The translations under genes were made by a program, and so were the position numbers. From the NCBI GenBank assembly GCA_040954595.2, contig CM082579.2, forward strand, positions 8,680,001-8,744,000: a stretch of DNA of 64,000 nt, given 5' to 3'. Shown piece by piece: positions 54,101 to 61,499 of the stretch; positions within the stretch are counted from its first letter, which is position 1, and each line of letters starts with the position of its first letter. Source of the stretch: Balanoglossus misakiensis. Lineage: Eukaryota > Hemichordata. A model generated the notes under the pieces. It saw only the letters and a program-made list of their open reading frames with translations. It had not been told where the DNA came from and searched no databases.

Positions 54101-57100
54101 CTGGTGGGGGTTTTTACGATTTGAGACGGGTGTCATTATAAAGAACTGCTGGTGCTCTATCTAATTTGATGGCAAAATCCCGGTGTTACAATCAATTTTC
54201 ATTTCCATATAGTGTATGGAGGTCATTCAGCACGGAAGAGCCATCTACCAGCATTTCTGTCTTTTCCCCCCGAAAATACCTGCGCAACCTTCATTTCAGG
54301 GTGCAGAACGATACGATCGAACGTTTCAGACAGTCTGTGTTCAGTTTATGTGGTCGGAACGCGTGGCTTCTTTTGCCCTCCGGCTAGAAATCGCACGGCC
54401 ATTGTTCAAATTCAGATAACAATTTGGTTAATGGATTTTTTCAAGAAAGACAGGAAAGGCGATACAAACAGAAGCCGCTAGATGTATAAATAATAGAACG
54501 GGGCGACACTGGCGCATTTCAATAAAAGGAAAACAGTATCTGGTGAACTTTTGTGCGAGACATCCATTTATTCCTTCAAGTGTCAATATTTTGGATATTG
54601 AGAAAGTATTCCATGATGATATATATTGGTTTGTTTTTGTACATACTGCAGAAAATGGTCAACATTTTTTTCCTTATATAAGGCATTTGCAGTATAAATA
54701 ATTTCCGATAACGGTATTTTAGATCAGTATTTAAGAATTGTCATAAAAGTGTTGCAAAATTTTCTGAAAGGGGAATCATAACATGCATCATAGCTATAAT
54801 CATGATGACCCTGCACACTTCGTAGTTGTCTGTCGTGTAAATATTGATATGGGCACGTTGGTTATTTTTCTACACTTACCGAAGGAAAATACATAAGAAC
54901 ATAAGAACTGTAAATCCTCTGAGGTATACAGAGGAACTCCTCAAGGGATTGGCGTTGATAATTCACTTGCGGAGTTTTGCTCAAATCTTCAGACAGTGTG
55001 TGTGAAAGGAGAGGAGATTTCCTGCTCTTGTTGCTTTTGCTGCCAAAGGATTTGTTTAATTCTGAATCAGACGCGCTAAAACTGCTTGGACATAGCGAAG
55101 GCCTTTCACAACCATTTCAAATTAATTCTCCCTGCATCCACGGGTCCAGTACCACAAAACAAGGTGTTAGCCAGTAGAAGAGGCTGGCTTTTAGGTTGCT
55201 CAGATGGCCTTGAGATGCTCCGCAGTTCTTAAGCATAGGGGGAAAAAATAAATCCAACGAGATAGAATATAATTGTGGAAATCCGTATGCCGGAAAGCCC
55301 CTGAAAAGTCCAAAGGTTTCTCAGATTTGCAGACAAAAAACAAGCCTTTGATGGATGGCCTGCAGGTCGGCGACAGGTAGAAGTCCCTGAAGGCCAATTA
55401 CAAACTTAAAAGACACGCTGTTGCACATACTCGCCGTACAATTTAAAGGTTTTCACAACATTTGAGGGATTACATTTTAAGCTTCCGCCCACAATACCAC
55501 GTACAATCATTGCTCATAACAGCGTAGATTCCTCAGCCTTCCAATACTTGACACTGTGTCTCCAGTTTCACAGTCTTTATCCAGCAGCGGATAACGCAAT
55601 CTTTAGAAAGTCGGTGGATCCCCCTAGATTGATACCTAACTCCCTGGAATGGGAGCCTAATTGCAGTTGACTCTGTTGATTGCACGTGCGTGTTATCGTG
55701 TCGACTGCCGAACTGTACCCGTAAGTGACAGTTAAAAATAGCAGCGTGCCATATGTTTGTCAGTTTAGTTCAATCCGTGATAAAGTTTGCTGAAATTCTG
55801 CATAATTGTGAAGGTCAAATTGCATCCGGTGGGTCATACACCCAGTGACTCGGGGGCAGTTTGCTTGGATTCTTTGTTGATTTGTGGACAAATGGCACAT
55901 TAATTAGAAGGCCATAGTGGGTTCTACTTTGTATGTTTAACATTAAAGGGCATGCCACTTTGAAGATAGACAGATATGCCAAACAAAACATTTTCATATG
56001 GTTGTAATCTGATGACACACATAGAAGGAAACTCTCTCATTGTAGATGACGGAGAGATATCCAAACTCTCAGTTCTCTAAAACTGTATAGAATGTTATCG
56101 CTTTGAGACTGTGCAATCATTTAACCCTTTCACCCCCAGTTCCCTGTTTTAGAGGTCCAACCCTACCATAGAAAACAATGGGTTTGGACTGAACCACGGC
56201 GGCAAAAGGGGTTAAATCTCCTGAAAATTCCTCCCGCCCTTGTGCACTAAGGTTTTTCCAGGTACGGCGTGAAATTAATCTTCCCAGGTTGTTCTCTGTT
56301 GCTTCAATTATGGAAGTGCAAACAGCGACATGATTGAATGTGACACCTGACAAGATACGGTGTCGTTTCAGTTTTTATGCCTAATGGCAATCACCCACCC
56401 ATCCATAATACCTTACTCTCTCTTCCCGGCCATTCCCTTCTGTCCTCCGAATGATGTGTTTGCAGATTACATCAGATCCACCCGACTCCTCTAACTAGGA
56501 TCTGTGTTTATTCGGAGCAGATAATTACATCAATATTTCAAAGTTCCTGCCTATAGAAATAAACTGTGATCGTATTATAGTAGTCAATCAATGATCTTCA
56601 TCCTGTAAAGGGAAAAAAAAATATTGAAGTTTTAACATTCTGTAAAGTGATCGAAGGCAATGTGACAGGTTTAGCCCGGTCCTATCCGCTCCTAACTTCA
56701 ATACGTGCGTCTGTGTGTGTGTGTGCGAGTGTGTTTGACCCACTAATGCAGTTATTATGAAATACAAAGCAGGGTGATGAATCCGGTCTGCGGTTCAACA
56801 AAACACATTTATTCTCGGTGCGTCGTGAATCTCAATGACTGTACGGCACAAACGAGTGTCGCATTCATTCATCAACTGAATTACCTGAGCTGCGAACATT
56901 TTCACACTCCATGGGTGGGATTTATTTTGTGTGCGTGTGCGTGTGTATGTATGTATTGTTAAAGCCCCCAGAGCTACCACTTTTTGCATTATTTTCATGA
57001 TTTTACTTTCCAACTTAGATTGGTCCAGCTAAAGTTAGCATACTGATTGGTACACATGAACATCTGATTGTGTCTGTATTGTTCAATTTGAACAAGTGAT

Positions 57101-58953
57101 ATTAAATGGTTGCTTCACCCATTTAATCGGTCTCCTTGCAAAAAGTACATAACTATTGTGGTATGTGTCGGCAAGAGATGACAAACTGATGCAAATACAA
57201 GTAATATGGCTTAATGGTGATGATTATAAAGCATAAGAAGATTTGGAGCATTTTATTGTGGAAAAAAAATATATGGAATTTGGCAGCTCATAGGGCTTTA
57301 AGAATGCTCTTCTTGTTGCAGTTCAGTACACCAAAACACTCATCCTATTGCGTCTTTAATTTTTTTCCAACTTGTTTTTATCTGTTCACAGGAGATGACA
57401 CAGACCATTGATCCTCTGCTTACCGCAATACAGACTCCAAACAAAGGAGGGGAACTTTCCAAGTTTCCTTTTTCAACGACACCGGTGAGTACATATAAGC
57501 AAGAGAGAGGTCGCCATGGCAACAAGTAGTATTATAACCCTATCATATGAAATTTGATCCAATATCTTCAGGACTTTATCGTTCGATGATGAAGCATTTC
57601 CTACTTATGTTGAAAGATTAATTTCAGATGATCTGTAATCGCATTGCTGCTTTCCGGGGGGAAAATTTCCGGAAAAATTGTATTTTCGCCTTGATGTGAA
57701 AGCCAGTTTCGCTCCTTTGTTTATGCGCATGTCGTCGCAATTTCACATTGCCTTCTGTGAATTATAGTTGGAAATTTATTTTATCTCGTGTACTTTGTCA
57801 AGAATTGATCAACTGTTGACACAGATGTAATGATTCGTGACATATATATATATTAAAATGCTTGCGGAATAATTTTTTGTAATCATCGGGGACTTGGTGT
57901 AAGAGTTGTTCAGTTTCTACCCCAAGTCACGTAATTGTCTTCCATTGAATTATGCCTTTATCATTAAGGCTTTTATTACATCAATCGAATGCTCCTGATT
58001 AACTGGTTTTATAAAATGCATTCCTACTTGAATGATTAATTATAGTTTGGTGATGGTTTTCGTAAAATGCTGTGCTTTCCATCAGCTGTGATAATGCTTT
58101 TATGATGAACATGTTACAAATTTGACCGGCATTCAAGTTAAGCAAAGCCTTTCCCCCTTTACTTGGCAACACCATGTCTCCTTTGTCGCAAAATGGACTC
58201 CGCCAAAGTGAGGAATCATTCTGATTCCGCTCCTGTGTCAATTTTTTTTTACATAATTTATTCTGCTTTCGGCCACCGTGCACGTGCAGAGGGGGTGGTG
58301 GGCTCGCACCACCGAGGGTCCGTGTGAGATCTTTGTCGAAATGAAGTCATAGGTTCCACAGTGTTGACACCATGCGATATCAGCCAGATCGTTGCATCTG
58401 ATCATGTGAACATGAATGAAGATCAGAAACAATGACAGCCTGAATGCTTTGACTCGAGCATTTGTCCCCTCAGAGGCTGGAGCTGCCCACCCCCCGCTCA
58501 ATGAATGGCATGCCCTACTGGGTATTTGATATTGACAGCTTAGTAAATGGCATGAATTTTACAGTACATATGGGCATGTTCCTTCCCCCCACAGGGTTAA
58601 TTGTCTTGGATATTATATGCTAGCAATGCATGCCAAAGAGCTGAGGACGTCAAAATTTGGAATATAATCAATTTGATTGTCAATGTCGGGCTGCCGATAA
58701 TCCTCTGATGCGCGCGTAACGGAGGAAAGGGCTTTTTGTGCTGCAGTTTTTAGGAGAGACTGAACAATTCGACGTCTTCATCCTCGATGAGGACAGGTTA
58801 AAAACAATATTAATTTGTGCTGATAGTAACTGGGGGAAAGGAGGATATATTCTGTAATTTATGTGGATTCAGTTGCTGTATATCGTTGGTGACTTGTGAT
58901 GTTGTATTCTCTGCAGGGGAAGCAGTCGCATGTGTTCCGTTTATTCACTCATG
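163..58953 (+). CDS. AFF: AF4/FMR2 (AFF) family protein, 5' half of a spliced gene
   Basis: The spliced CDS joins 163-182, 24953-25067, 25235-26173, 45140-45199, 57392-57484 and (probable) 58917-58953, giving about 421 residues before the window ends; the C-terminal half lies downstream. AFF proteins are nuclear, largely disordered scaffolds of the super elongation complex, holding P-TEFb, ELL and ENL/AF9 to release paused RNA polymerase II. What is seen: an N-terminal basic, charged segment, then PLFDAPIKV and RRIQSTLGSFD, the family's N-terminal homology hallmark (human AFF4 has PLFAEPYKV and SRIQSMLGNYD). A long Ser/Lys/Pro-rich linker follows, then NHILKEMTQ..PLLTAIQTP..SKFPF, matching the ELL-binding segment of human AFF4. 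Every junction keeps frame. The sequence looks like a pro-orthologue of vertebrate AFF1-AFF4 and insect lilliputian; assignment to one paralogue is not justified. The serine-rich transactivation domain and the C-terminal homology domain are not in the window. Confidence 0.95.
2525..2621 (-). mobile_element. TTAA-type MITE, decayed copy A
   Basis: Begins TAACCCTTTCCACCCCC and aligns along its length to the copy at 56121-56215 in the same orientation (shared internal words include GAAAACAAT and GGTTCAACC/GGTCCAACC). The right end is eroded to GGATAAAG and no longer ends in TTAA. It lies 70 bp from copy B, facing the other way. Confidence 0.7.
2692..2785 (+). mobile_element. TTAA-type MITE, copy B
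   Basis: Ninety-four bases with TTAA at both ends. The left end reads TTAAACCCTTTCACCACCAT; the right end GGGGGTGAAAATGTTAA, inverted relative to it. The interior (TGGTTCAGTCCAAACCC) is shared with the copy at 11160-11259 and, reversed, with 56121-56215. It is too short to encode protein. TTAA target duplication with CCC-type ends is the signature of the piggyBac superfamily, so this is probably a non-autonomous derivative. Confidence 0.85.
4496..4533. repeat. short perfect-arm hairpin
   Basis: GACTTGCATTC (4498-4508) and its exact inverse GAATGCAAGTC (4519-4529) surround a 10-nt loop; GTG/CAC flanks extend the pairing with one mismatch. Confidence 0.8.
10501..10570. repeat. two-copy tandem repeat, period 35
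   Basis: GTGGTATCTTGGTATTAAAG... at 10501-10535 is repeated with four changes at 10536-10570 (GTGGTATCTTAGTATTAAAG...). Confidence 0.9.
11160..11259 (+). mobile_element. TTAA-type MITE, copy C
   Basis: One hundred bases: left TTAACCCATTCACCACCATG, right GGGGGTGAAAGAGTTAA. The interior ATGGTTCAGTCCAAAC..TCTATGGTAAGG matches copy B. The TTAA flanks are intact. Confidence 0.87.
13437..13600. repeat. diverged two-copy tandem repeat, period ~82
   Basis: Copy 1 (13437-13518) and copy 2 (13519-13600) share GAAAAGC, TT..GCCAATT.ACACAC, GGTT.AATT.AT, ATTACATAA/ATACATAAATGGT and TTTC.ACCAA in order, with small indels. Confidence 0.75.
20840..20926. repeat. long near-perfect hairpin (35-bp arms)
   Basis: The left arm (20840-20874) and right arm (20892-20926) are inverted copies with about 31 of 35 positions matching (core CATCCCAAGCAG and AAGGGGTCTTATGG), around a 17-nt loop. 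Most likely a palindromic MITE or a hairpin RNA; no clear target duplication. Confidence 0.8.
22083..22098. repeat. C16 homopolymer
   Basis: Sixteen consecutive C in intron 1. Similar tracts: G12 at 1322-1332 region, C12 at 34443-34454, G17 at 53563-53579 and C15 at 61485-61499. Confidence 0.95.
24953..25067 (+). CDS. AFF: AFF exon 2, N-terminal charged segment
   Basis: The exon encodes residues 7-45: STPDRDRERRKAMDQRKR, then a stretch ending in HRPLFDAPIK. It lies between TCTGTTTTTCAG and a GTAAAA donor and ends in phase 0. The Arg/Lys/Asp-rich start and the PLF.(A/E)P.K motif are characteristic of the AFF N-terminal homology region; in human AFF4 this segment makes the main contact with Cyclin T1/CDK9. 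The exon order (tiny exon 1, this exon, then one large exon) matches vertebrate AFF genes. Confidence 0.96.
25068..25234 (+). other. AFF intron 2 (167 bp)
   Basis: A short phase-0 intron from GTAAAA to a pyrimidine-rich CTTTCTTCTGTCAG acceptor. An open frame runs across it into exon 3 but its translation has no AFF character, and splicing joins PIK to VHETRDD as expected from the family (human AFF4 PYK-VTSKED). Confidence 0.93.
25235..26173 (+). CDS. AFF: AFF exon 3, large exon with rest of the N-terminal homology region
   Basis: The exon encodes residues 46-358 (313 codons, phase 0 at both ends). It begins VHETRDDISRRIQSTLGSFD, which matches the human AFF4 segment after PLFAEPYKV. It continues with NYNLLGIPK, equivalent to the conserved IPKLVAIPK-type stretch. 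The remainder is low-complexity: a basic stretch around residues 149-170 (KAEKKKSPGSSRRS), His/Arg/Glu-rich sequence, Pro-rich sequence and a seven-Ser run near residue 294. Such disorder is usual for the family. It ends KLSLLPQ at donor GTAAGT (26174). The exon is clearly more GC-rich than the flanking introns. Antisense open frames of 160-168 codons across it are shadows of its composition. Confidence 0.97.
29405..29532. repeat. ACAT/CA-rich simple-sequence region
   Basis: Imperfect runs of ACATAC, ACACAC and TACATGTA. It accounts for the open frames seen here. Confidence 0.85.
32970..33061. repeat. two small palindromes
   Basis: AATAGCTACC/GGTAGCTATT (32970-32992, 3-nt spacer) and CATCAT..ATGATG around GCGCG (about 33045-33061) lie within 92 bases. 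Function unknown. Confidence 0.6.
33228..33330. repeat. GAAT tetranucleotide microsatellite
   Basis: About 25 GAAT units with one interruption (GAATAAACGTATGAAT) near the middle. It produces spurious HSFI-repeat open frames on the minus strand. Confidence 0.97.
34041..34131. promoter_or_regulatory. candidate POU/homeodomain site cluster
   Basis: Two octamer words ATTTGCAT (34049-34056 and 34124-34131) and two TAATTG cores (34042-34047, 34061-34066) lie within 91 bases of non-repetitive intron DNA, with a SOX-like CATTGA just before the second octamer. Motif clustering only; no conservation evidence available here. Confidence 0.25.
35109..35157. repeat. CCCCT pyrimidine tract
   Basis: A run of CCCCTCCCCT units on the plus strand, strongly strand-asymmetric and able in principle to form triplex or G-quadruplex DNA on the complement. 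Confidence 0.9.
40239..42809 (-). CDS. piggyBac-type transposase (DDE_Tnp_1_7), first catalytic Asp missing
   Basis: An intact 856-codon frame, antisense in AFF intron 3. Family role: cut-and-paste transposase acting at TTAA. Order of parts: an N-terminal acidic, Ser/Asp-rich region (residues ~128-275, including SDDEEDSPSDSDDDDADW); a helical region with FWSPVDEEEMQAVIGILILMG and RNRFQKIMQYFHCND; the RNase H-like core; and a C-terminal cysteine-rich domain (Cys 710, 713, 724, 732, 735, 740, 743, His 748/749). Core motifs: QVAIGETVVAYKAR (residues 419-432), where the usual IDE reads IGE with Gly423 (codon GGG at 41541-41543); LFTDSFYTS with Asp490; YMGGVDRAN with Asp616 but Asn619 where DxxD is usual. 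The C-terminal tail is basic. Start uncertain: Met1 at 42809 may read through an intron, as a good acceptor (TTCATTTCAG) ends at 42617; Met128 (42428-42426) is an alternative. Function as a nuclease is doubtful; domestication or decay are both possible. Confidence 0.9.
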   Translation of the reverse strand: MTVYRTDPSGQISTFIQTTLWLNDCDFREHFLMDGHPALYPMSNHCLRNDILCKSLNKKVFFISGQLNTQGAVRKHVYYTKDGRVTPTPPDISEEQGQGEVVFGAEASTSDCVTVRPSTSHQGNEFPMDVSDTGQSASPTGATGTRKRIKVEMLDSSDSEDGSTGADSVPSSDPESEIDTSSGCEEEASAGDGLAESATRRVRKSPPGLTRIETTWAASGYSEPTYMSDDEEDSPSDSDDDDADWSYRLRRHSLHAFTGGEPGASVDLGEEDPTPLSAFQQIFPPSLVRRLQRETNSYARWVSRRNAEEDRFWSPVDEEEMQAVIGILILMGADPKHEVADYWSTNRAVRNDFIASVMSRNRFQKIMQYFHCNDADQDPANIEDPVERRAHRAQPMYKVAPVLDVVMTKSRQCYNMHEQVAIGETVVAYKARPIKVYTLHDSATKYTANVKFKMSTGSHEEDTRDVSRTAAICVELARPIRGRYHTLFTDSFYTSMALAQTLLRDHQTYLVGSIRQTSKGYPPALHTNPGKNPNSKQISGLQRGQFAAMQKGDLVVVVYKDARFLSLLTNSREGYRTENERVVRYMRSAASMKTVAYTLPAPDVVSVYNQYMGGVDRANKLKSYFATQRSHKWWKYIFFYLLDTAISNSWIIYAELVDGRKPHKAFQVDVGTAMVGGFTSRRQAVTNVAPPIHTYKNHSLIKGEGRGASCRMCIKMGRRTPSGCFVTTVFLCRQCSIHLCKDCFLPYHHVATGCPSVAAATQTEERDLEEAMRRWTLAEALCRGRPYVRWTAREQPVGEHQCGPSGQQGDKAHHMSQQDQSTDAAQAGTSAEPSPQRGLAPRGRNSHKRQGKGKMK
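40239..42809 (-). mobile_element. piggyBac superfamily DNA transposon, coding core only
   Basis: The transposase marks a piggyBac-derived insertion inside AFF intron 3. I searched by eye for TTAA followed by CCC-type inverted ends on both sides (about 38.5-40.2 kb and 42.8-44.8 kb) and found none that pair, so the element's borders are unknown. A possible polyadenylation signal for the transposase (AATAAA on the minus strand) lies at 39858-39863. The coding region is GC-rich compared with the surrounding intron. Confidence 0.75.
42810..45139 (+). other. AFF intron 3, right part (~2.3 kb after the transposase)
   Basis: Ends at a TACCTTTCAG acceptor. It contains C-rich tracts at about 43250-43290 and a CpG-rich stretch at 43980-44160 with a TATA-like word. 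No coding exon was recognised. Confidence 0.7.
43980..44160 (+). promoter_or_regulatory. candidate internal promoter with TATA and CRE-like words
   Basis: CTATAAATAG (44026-44035) sits in a locally CpG-rich stretch and is followed by TGACGTACGT (44050-44059), resembling a CREB/ATF site. It lies about 1.1 kb before AFF exon 4, and a possible donor (AAG/GTATCT) occurs near 44155. It could start a shorter AFF transcript lacking the P-TEFb-contact exons. This rests on motifs only. Confidence 0.25.
45140..45199 (+). CDS. AFF: AFF exon 4 (start of ELL-binding segment)
   Basis: Twenty codons, SDSAVGEQAEGQTDVNHILK, between a TACCTTTCAG acceptor and a GTAAGG donor; phase 0 on both sides. The end, VNHILK, matches VDEILK of human AFF4, where the residues sit at the same exon boundary. 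The exon is too short to stand alone statistically; the homology, the frame and the following exon 5 make it secure. Confidence 0.92.
47706..47803 (+). ncRNA. 98-nt imperfect hairpin, miRNA-precursor-like
   Basis: Two 42-nt arms (47706-47747 and 47762-47803) enclose a 14-nt loop. The base is closed by GCTTGTA/TACAAGC, then GAGAGT/ACTCTC, AACTCGCC/GGCGAGTT and AAATGAATAA/TTATTCATTT, with small internal loops between. Length, loop size and scattered mismatches are typical of a pre-miRNA. It lies in AFF intron 4 and could be processed from the host transcript. It matches no miRNA I know, and I saw no target-site duplication. An old foldback transposon is the alternative. Confidence 0.4.
48808..49120. 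mobile_element. foldback element with nested inverted repeats
   Basis: The larger palindrome has a left arm at about 48978-49044 and a right arm at about 49051-49120 (shared AGCAATAAAACACCC, GCCATGGTATA, TTTTGACCAGTTCA, CATATACGCAC). A second, outer inverted pair (48808-48829 and 48957-48977, core CCAGTATATT) shares the edge. No coding potential. It looks like a non-autonomous foldback/MITE-type element; target duplication not identified. Confidence 0.75.
53563..53579. repeat. G17 homopolymer
   Basis: Seventeen consecutive G in intron 4; likely length-variable. Confidence 0.95.
56121..56215 (-). mobile_element. TTAA-type MITE, copy D
   Basis: Ninety-five bases in reverse orientation: left TTAACCCTTTCACCCCCAGT, right CGGCAAAAGGGGTTAA. 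The interior (AGGTCCAACC..ACCATAGAAAACAATGGGTT) is the reverse complement of the copy B interior. Intact TTAA at both ends. Confidence 0.87.
57392..57484 (+). CDS. AFF: AFF exon 5 (ELL-binding segment)
   Basis: Thirty-one codons, phase 0 at both ends, between TCTGTTCACAG and GTGAGT. It begins EMTQTIDPLLTAIQTP and ends ELSKFPFSTTP. Human AFF4 has EMTHSWPPPLTAIHTP and SKFPFPTK in the same order after the same exon boundary, so the match is unambiguous. In AFF4 this region (about residues 301-351) is the peptide bound by the C-terminal domain of ELL2, so the animal very likely has an ELL-containing super elongation complex. Confidence 0.97.
57485..58916 (+). other. AFF intron 5 (~1.4 kb)
   Basis: From GTGAGT to a pyrimidine-rich TTGTATTCTCTGCAG acceptor. 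No repeat or coding exon was recognised, apart from a short (AT)n stretch at 57842-57853 and a small GC-rich hairpin (GGTGGTG..CACCACC) near 58293-58311. Confidence 0.6.
58917..58953 (+). CDS. AFF: AFF exon 6, probable 37-nt exon
   Basis: GGG AAG CAG TCG CAT GTG ... encodes GKQSHVFRLFTH plus one base, between a good acceptor (TTCTCTGCAG) and a good donor (GTAAGT at 58954). It is in frame with exon 5 and ends in phase 1. The KQSHV start resembles the DSQHV/ESQQS residues that follow the SKFPF segment in vertebrate AFF proteins. It is called on splice sites, frame and weak similarity, so it could be wrong; the next exon (expected to encode an acidic LEDDL-like motif) was not found. Confidence 0.5.
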
Positions 58954-59097
58954 GTAAGTGGTTTATTTTTCTCTCTCTCTCTTCTGTGTGTCTACAACCA
59001 TGTGTTATTTCTGTACACTGATCAGTTCCAAAATCAAGTGTTTGTGTTTAATAGGGTTTTAATCGATTGTAGTGTGTACATGTCTGTGCGCACGTGT

Positions 59098-59172
59098 TGT
59101 GTGTGTGTGTGTGTATGTATGTATGTGTGCGTGCGTGTGTGTGTATGTGTGTGTGTGCGTGCATGTATGTGT
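59098..59172. repeat. GT/GTAT microsatellite
   Basis: Interrupted (GT)n with GTAT and GTGC variants just inside AFF intron 6. Confidence 0.95.
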
Positions 59173-61484
59173 ATACTATATACGTCATGTGACATCATGT
59201 TAGTGACAACTTCACAAGCATGGTTATGTTGAGGGGGCAAACTGTGGCCGTGACTTCACTTGCTGTTACACACTGCGTGTCACAGTCATTGCACAAGAGA
59301 ACAAGCCAGCTGAAGTCGATTGACACAGAAGCAGACAAGCCAGCCCTCAACATAACCAATCAAATTGACATGCATCTCTCGTTGATAGTACTGTATAATC
59401 CAAACAGTGTAACCTCCTATTAGAGAATTGAAAGCAAAGTTGATGACCCCGCTACCAAGGGTAGAATATAATGTTGATGTGATTTTATAATATCATGCTC
59501 ATCTTTATGGATGGAAAAATCCAGCTTGATAACCACAAAACTGAAAATTTATTTTTTTAATGTGTGTTTATTTTCTGCCAGCCTATTGCAGTTCATGTAA
59601 TTAGCCTAATATGAAGTTATGATCAATTAGGAAAGCATTAACTAATATACTGTTTTGAGCTTTTGTTAAGGGTCGGTTAAATATAGTAAGTACATATGGG
59701 TTTCTGTACGTTTGCACTGAGTGAAAAATGTTAAGAGCAAGACATAGCGGGGGGAGACACGCACTCATGGATGGTGGAGCATTAATGATGTATAATTTTT
59801 TCATAATCACCAGAAACGTTTTACTGAAGCAGCGCTAAACAAATTGGCGGTGAATCCGCGCATTGACAAATATCGTGCGATGGTTTTGTCCTTGCCAAGG
59901 AGCGTTTAAATTCTCACCAAAGGAAGAGAGGCATTAGCTTTTGGCTTCATTATTCAGGAAGCATTTGTATGCAGATCACAGCTTTAGTTGTCATTTAGTT
60001 ATACCCATTTCCATTTAAATAAATGGGGCAGTGCATTCGGTGGTGTGGGTGGTGGCAGGCTGGATATGGAGGGGCTGGTGGCATCAGTATCATCATAATC
60101 ATCATGATTGTGTCTTATTTGAGAAAAAAATAATGTGAGGGATTAGGGTATATAAATTCATAGCCCCTAATAAAAAAATCATCTTCCGATTGTGAGAAGG
60201 CTTGTGGAAGTGGTTGTAGGTGCAGTAAAATGATTTGAACAGAAGGATGATCTAACCAATTTCCTGATTCTATCTGCTTTTATAGTGAGAGATACATTTC
60301 CACTTACAAGTGTAGTTGTTATTCTTAAAAAAAAACTACTGCGACAACGATTTGATCTGATCGTCAGCAGGGTTGATTCACGACTAAAAACGAACAGTAT
60401 CTAAATATGATTCATCAAATCTTATCAATAAATCACATGATGTGTCATATGCTGTCACACAATCCCACGTATCAATCACATTATCAAATCGCACACAGAT
60501 CAGATATCAAATCCTGTGGTATTCTCTCTGTGTGTGCGTATCCTATTGTAATCTAAACACTAGTAGTAGCTAAATTAACTGTAAGAATATCGGATGAAAT
60601 TTCATATCACAAACTGGAAGGATATTTGTGCAAGCATTAATCTGTAGATAAAGAGCTTCTCAAGGGATAGTTGCTCAGAAAGACCCTCTAAGGCCGAGAT
60701 TTAAATCTTGTTAGTTTTCTTCTGTATCACAGTTTTTATGTGTGACAGTCTCATAGCAGATGAAGTGATCAAAATTGTAGTGCCACTTACAGTGTTGCTC
60801 ACTCAGAAAAGATGTCATTTTCCTTTCTAGTACTTAGTACAGATAACTTGTGTTAGAGGCCACCTCTATATAACTGGAGAGCTGATTCCTACTGAGAAAT
60901 TGACCAGAAAAAAAGTGGGTCGAGAAGTCATTTTAGACAGAACTCGAGGGATATAAAACTTATTTATCGGCCCACACAGTGTGACTAGAGAAATTAACTT
61001 TTTTGTGTGACTTAAAGGTTAAACTGTGATTGAGTTTTAGCTTAAAGTTTGTTGAGTGTCTAGAGTTGAGGGGGAGGGGGATTTTTAAGTGAATGAGAAT
61101 GAACTTTCTACCGGGGCGTGGGGAGTATGTAACTTGGCTGTTGCAACACGTTCAAGAAACTGCAATGACTTGGGCTTGAACATGAAATAACAGCAAGCCT
61201 ATAAGAAGTAACAGCAGGAGTCTGAGACCATCCGTCACATTTCTGCCAGTGAGCCTGTTATTTCAAATCCCATCATCCCCATCCAACCTAATCAACTTGG
61301 ATCGGTTCAGAAATCATTTCCCGAGCTATTACGTTGATTGTCAAATGATTTAAGTGGGGGATCTTCAGTGAAACGCCCCATAGGTGGTTTGAATGTATTT
61401 TAACTCTGATTGATTGAATAAATTCACCATGATAGATTGTTTCATCCATTCCGTCCCATTCCTTTCTTACTGCCTTGAAGCATT

Positions 61485-61499
61485 CCCCCCCCCCCCCCC
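61485..61499. repeat. C15 homopolymer
   Basis: Fifteen consecutive C in intron 6. Confidence 0.93.

Larger units (their letters stand above)
45200..57391 (+). other. AFF intron 4 (~12.2 kb)
   Basis: From GTAAGG at 45200 to a TTTTTATCTGTTCACAG acceptor. It contains an imperfect 98-nt hairpin (47706-47803), a foldback element (48808-49120), a G17 tract (53563-53579) and one TTAA-bounded MITE (56121-56215). The rest is largely non-repetitive with AT-rich homeodomain-core words; 54.0-56.0 kb in particular looks unique. Frames such as 45367-45654 and 45445-45852 show no recognisable protein. Confidence 0.8.
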
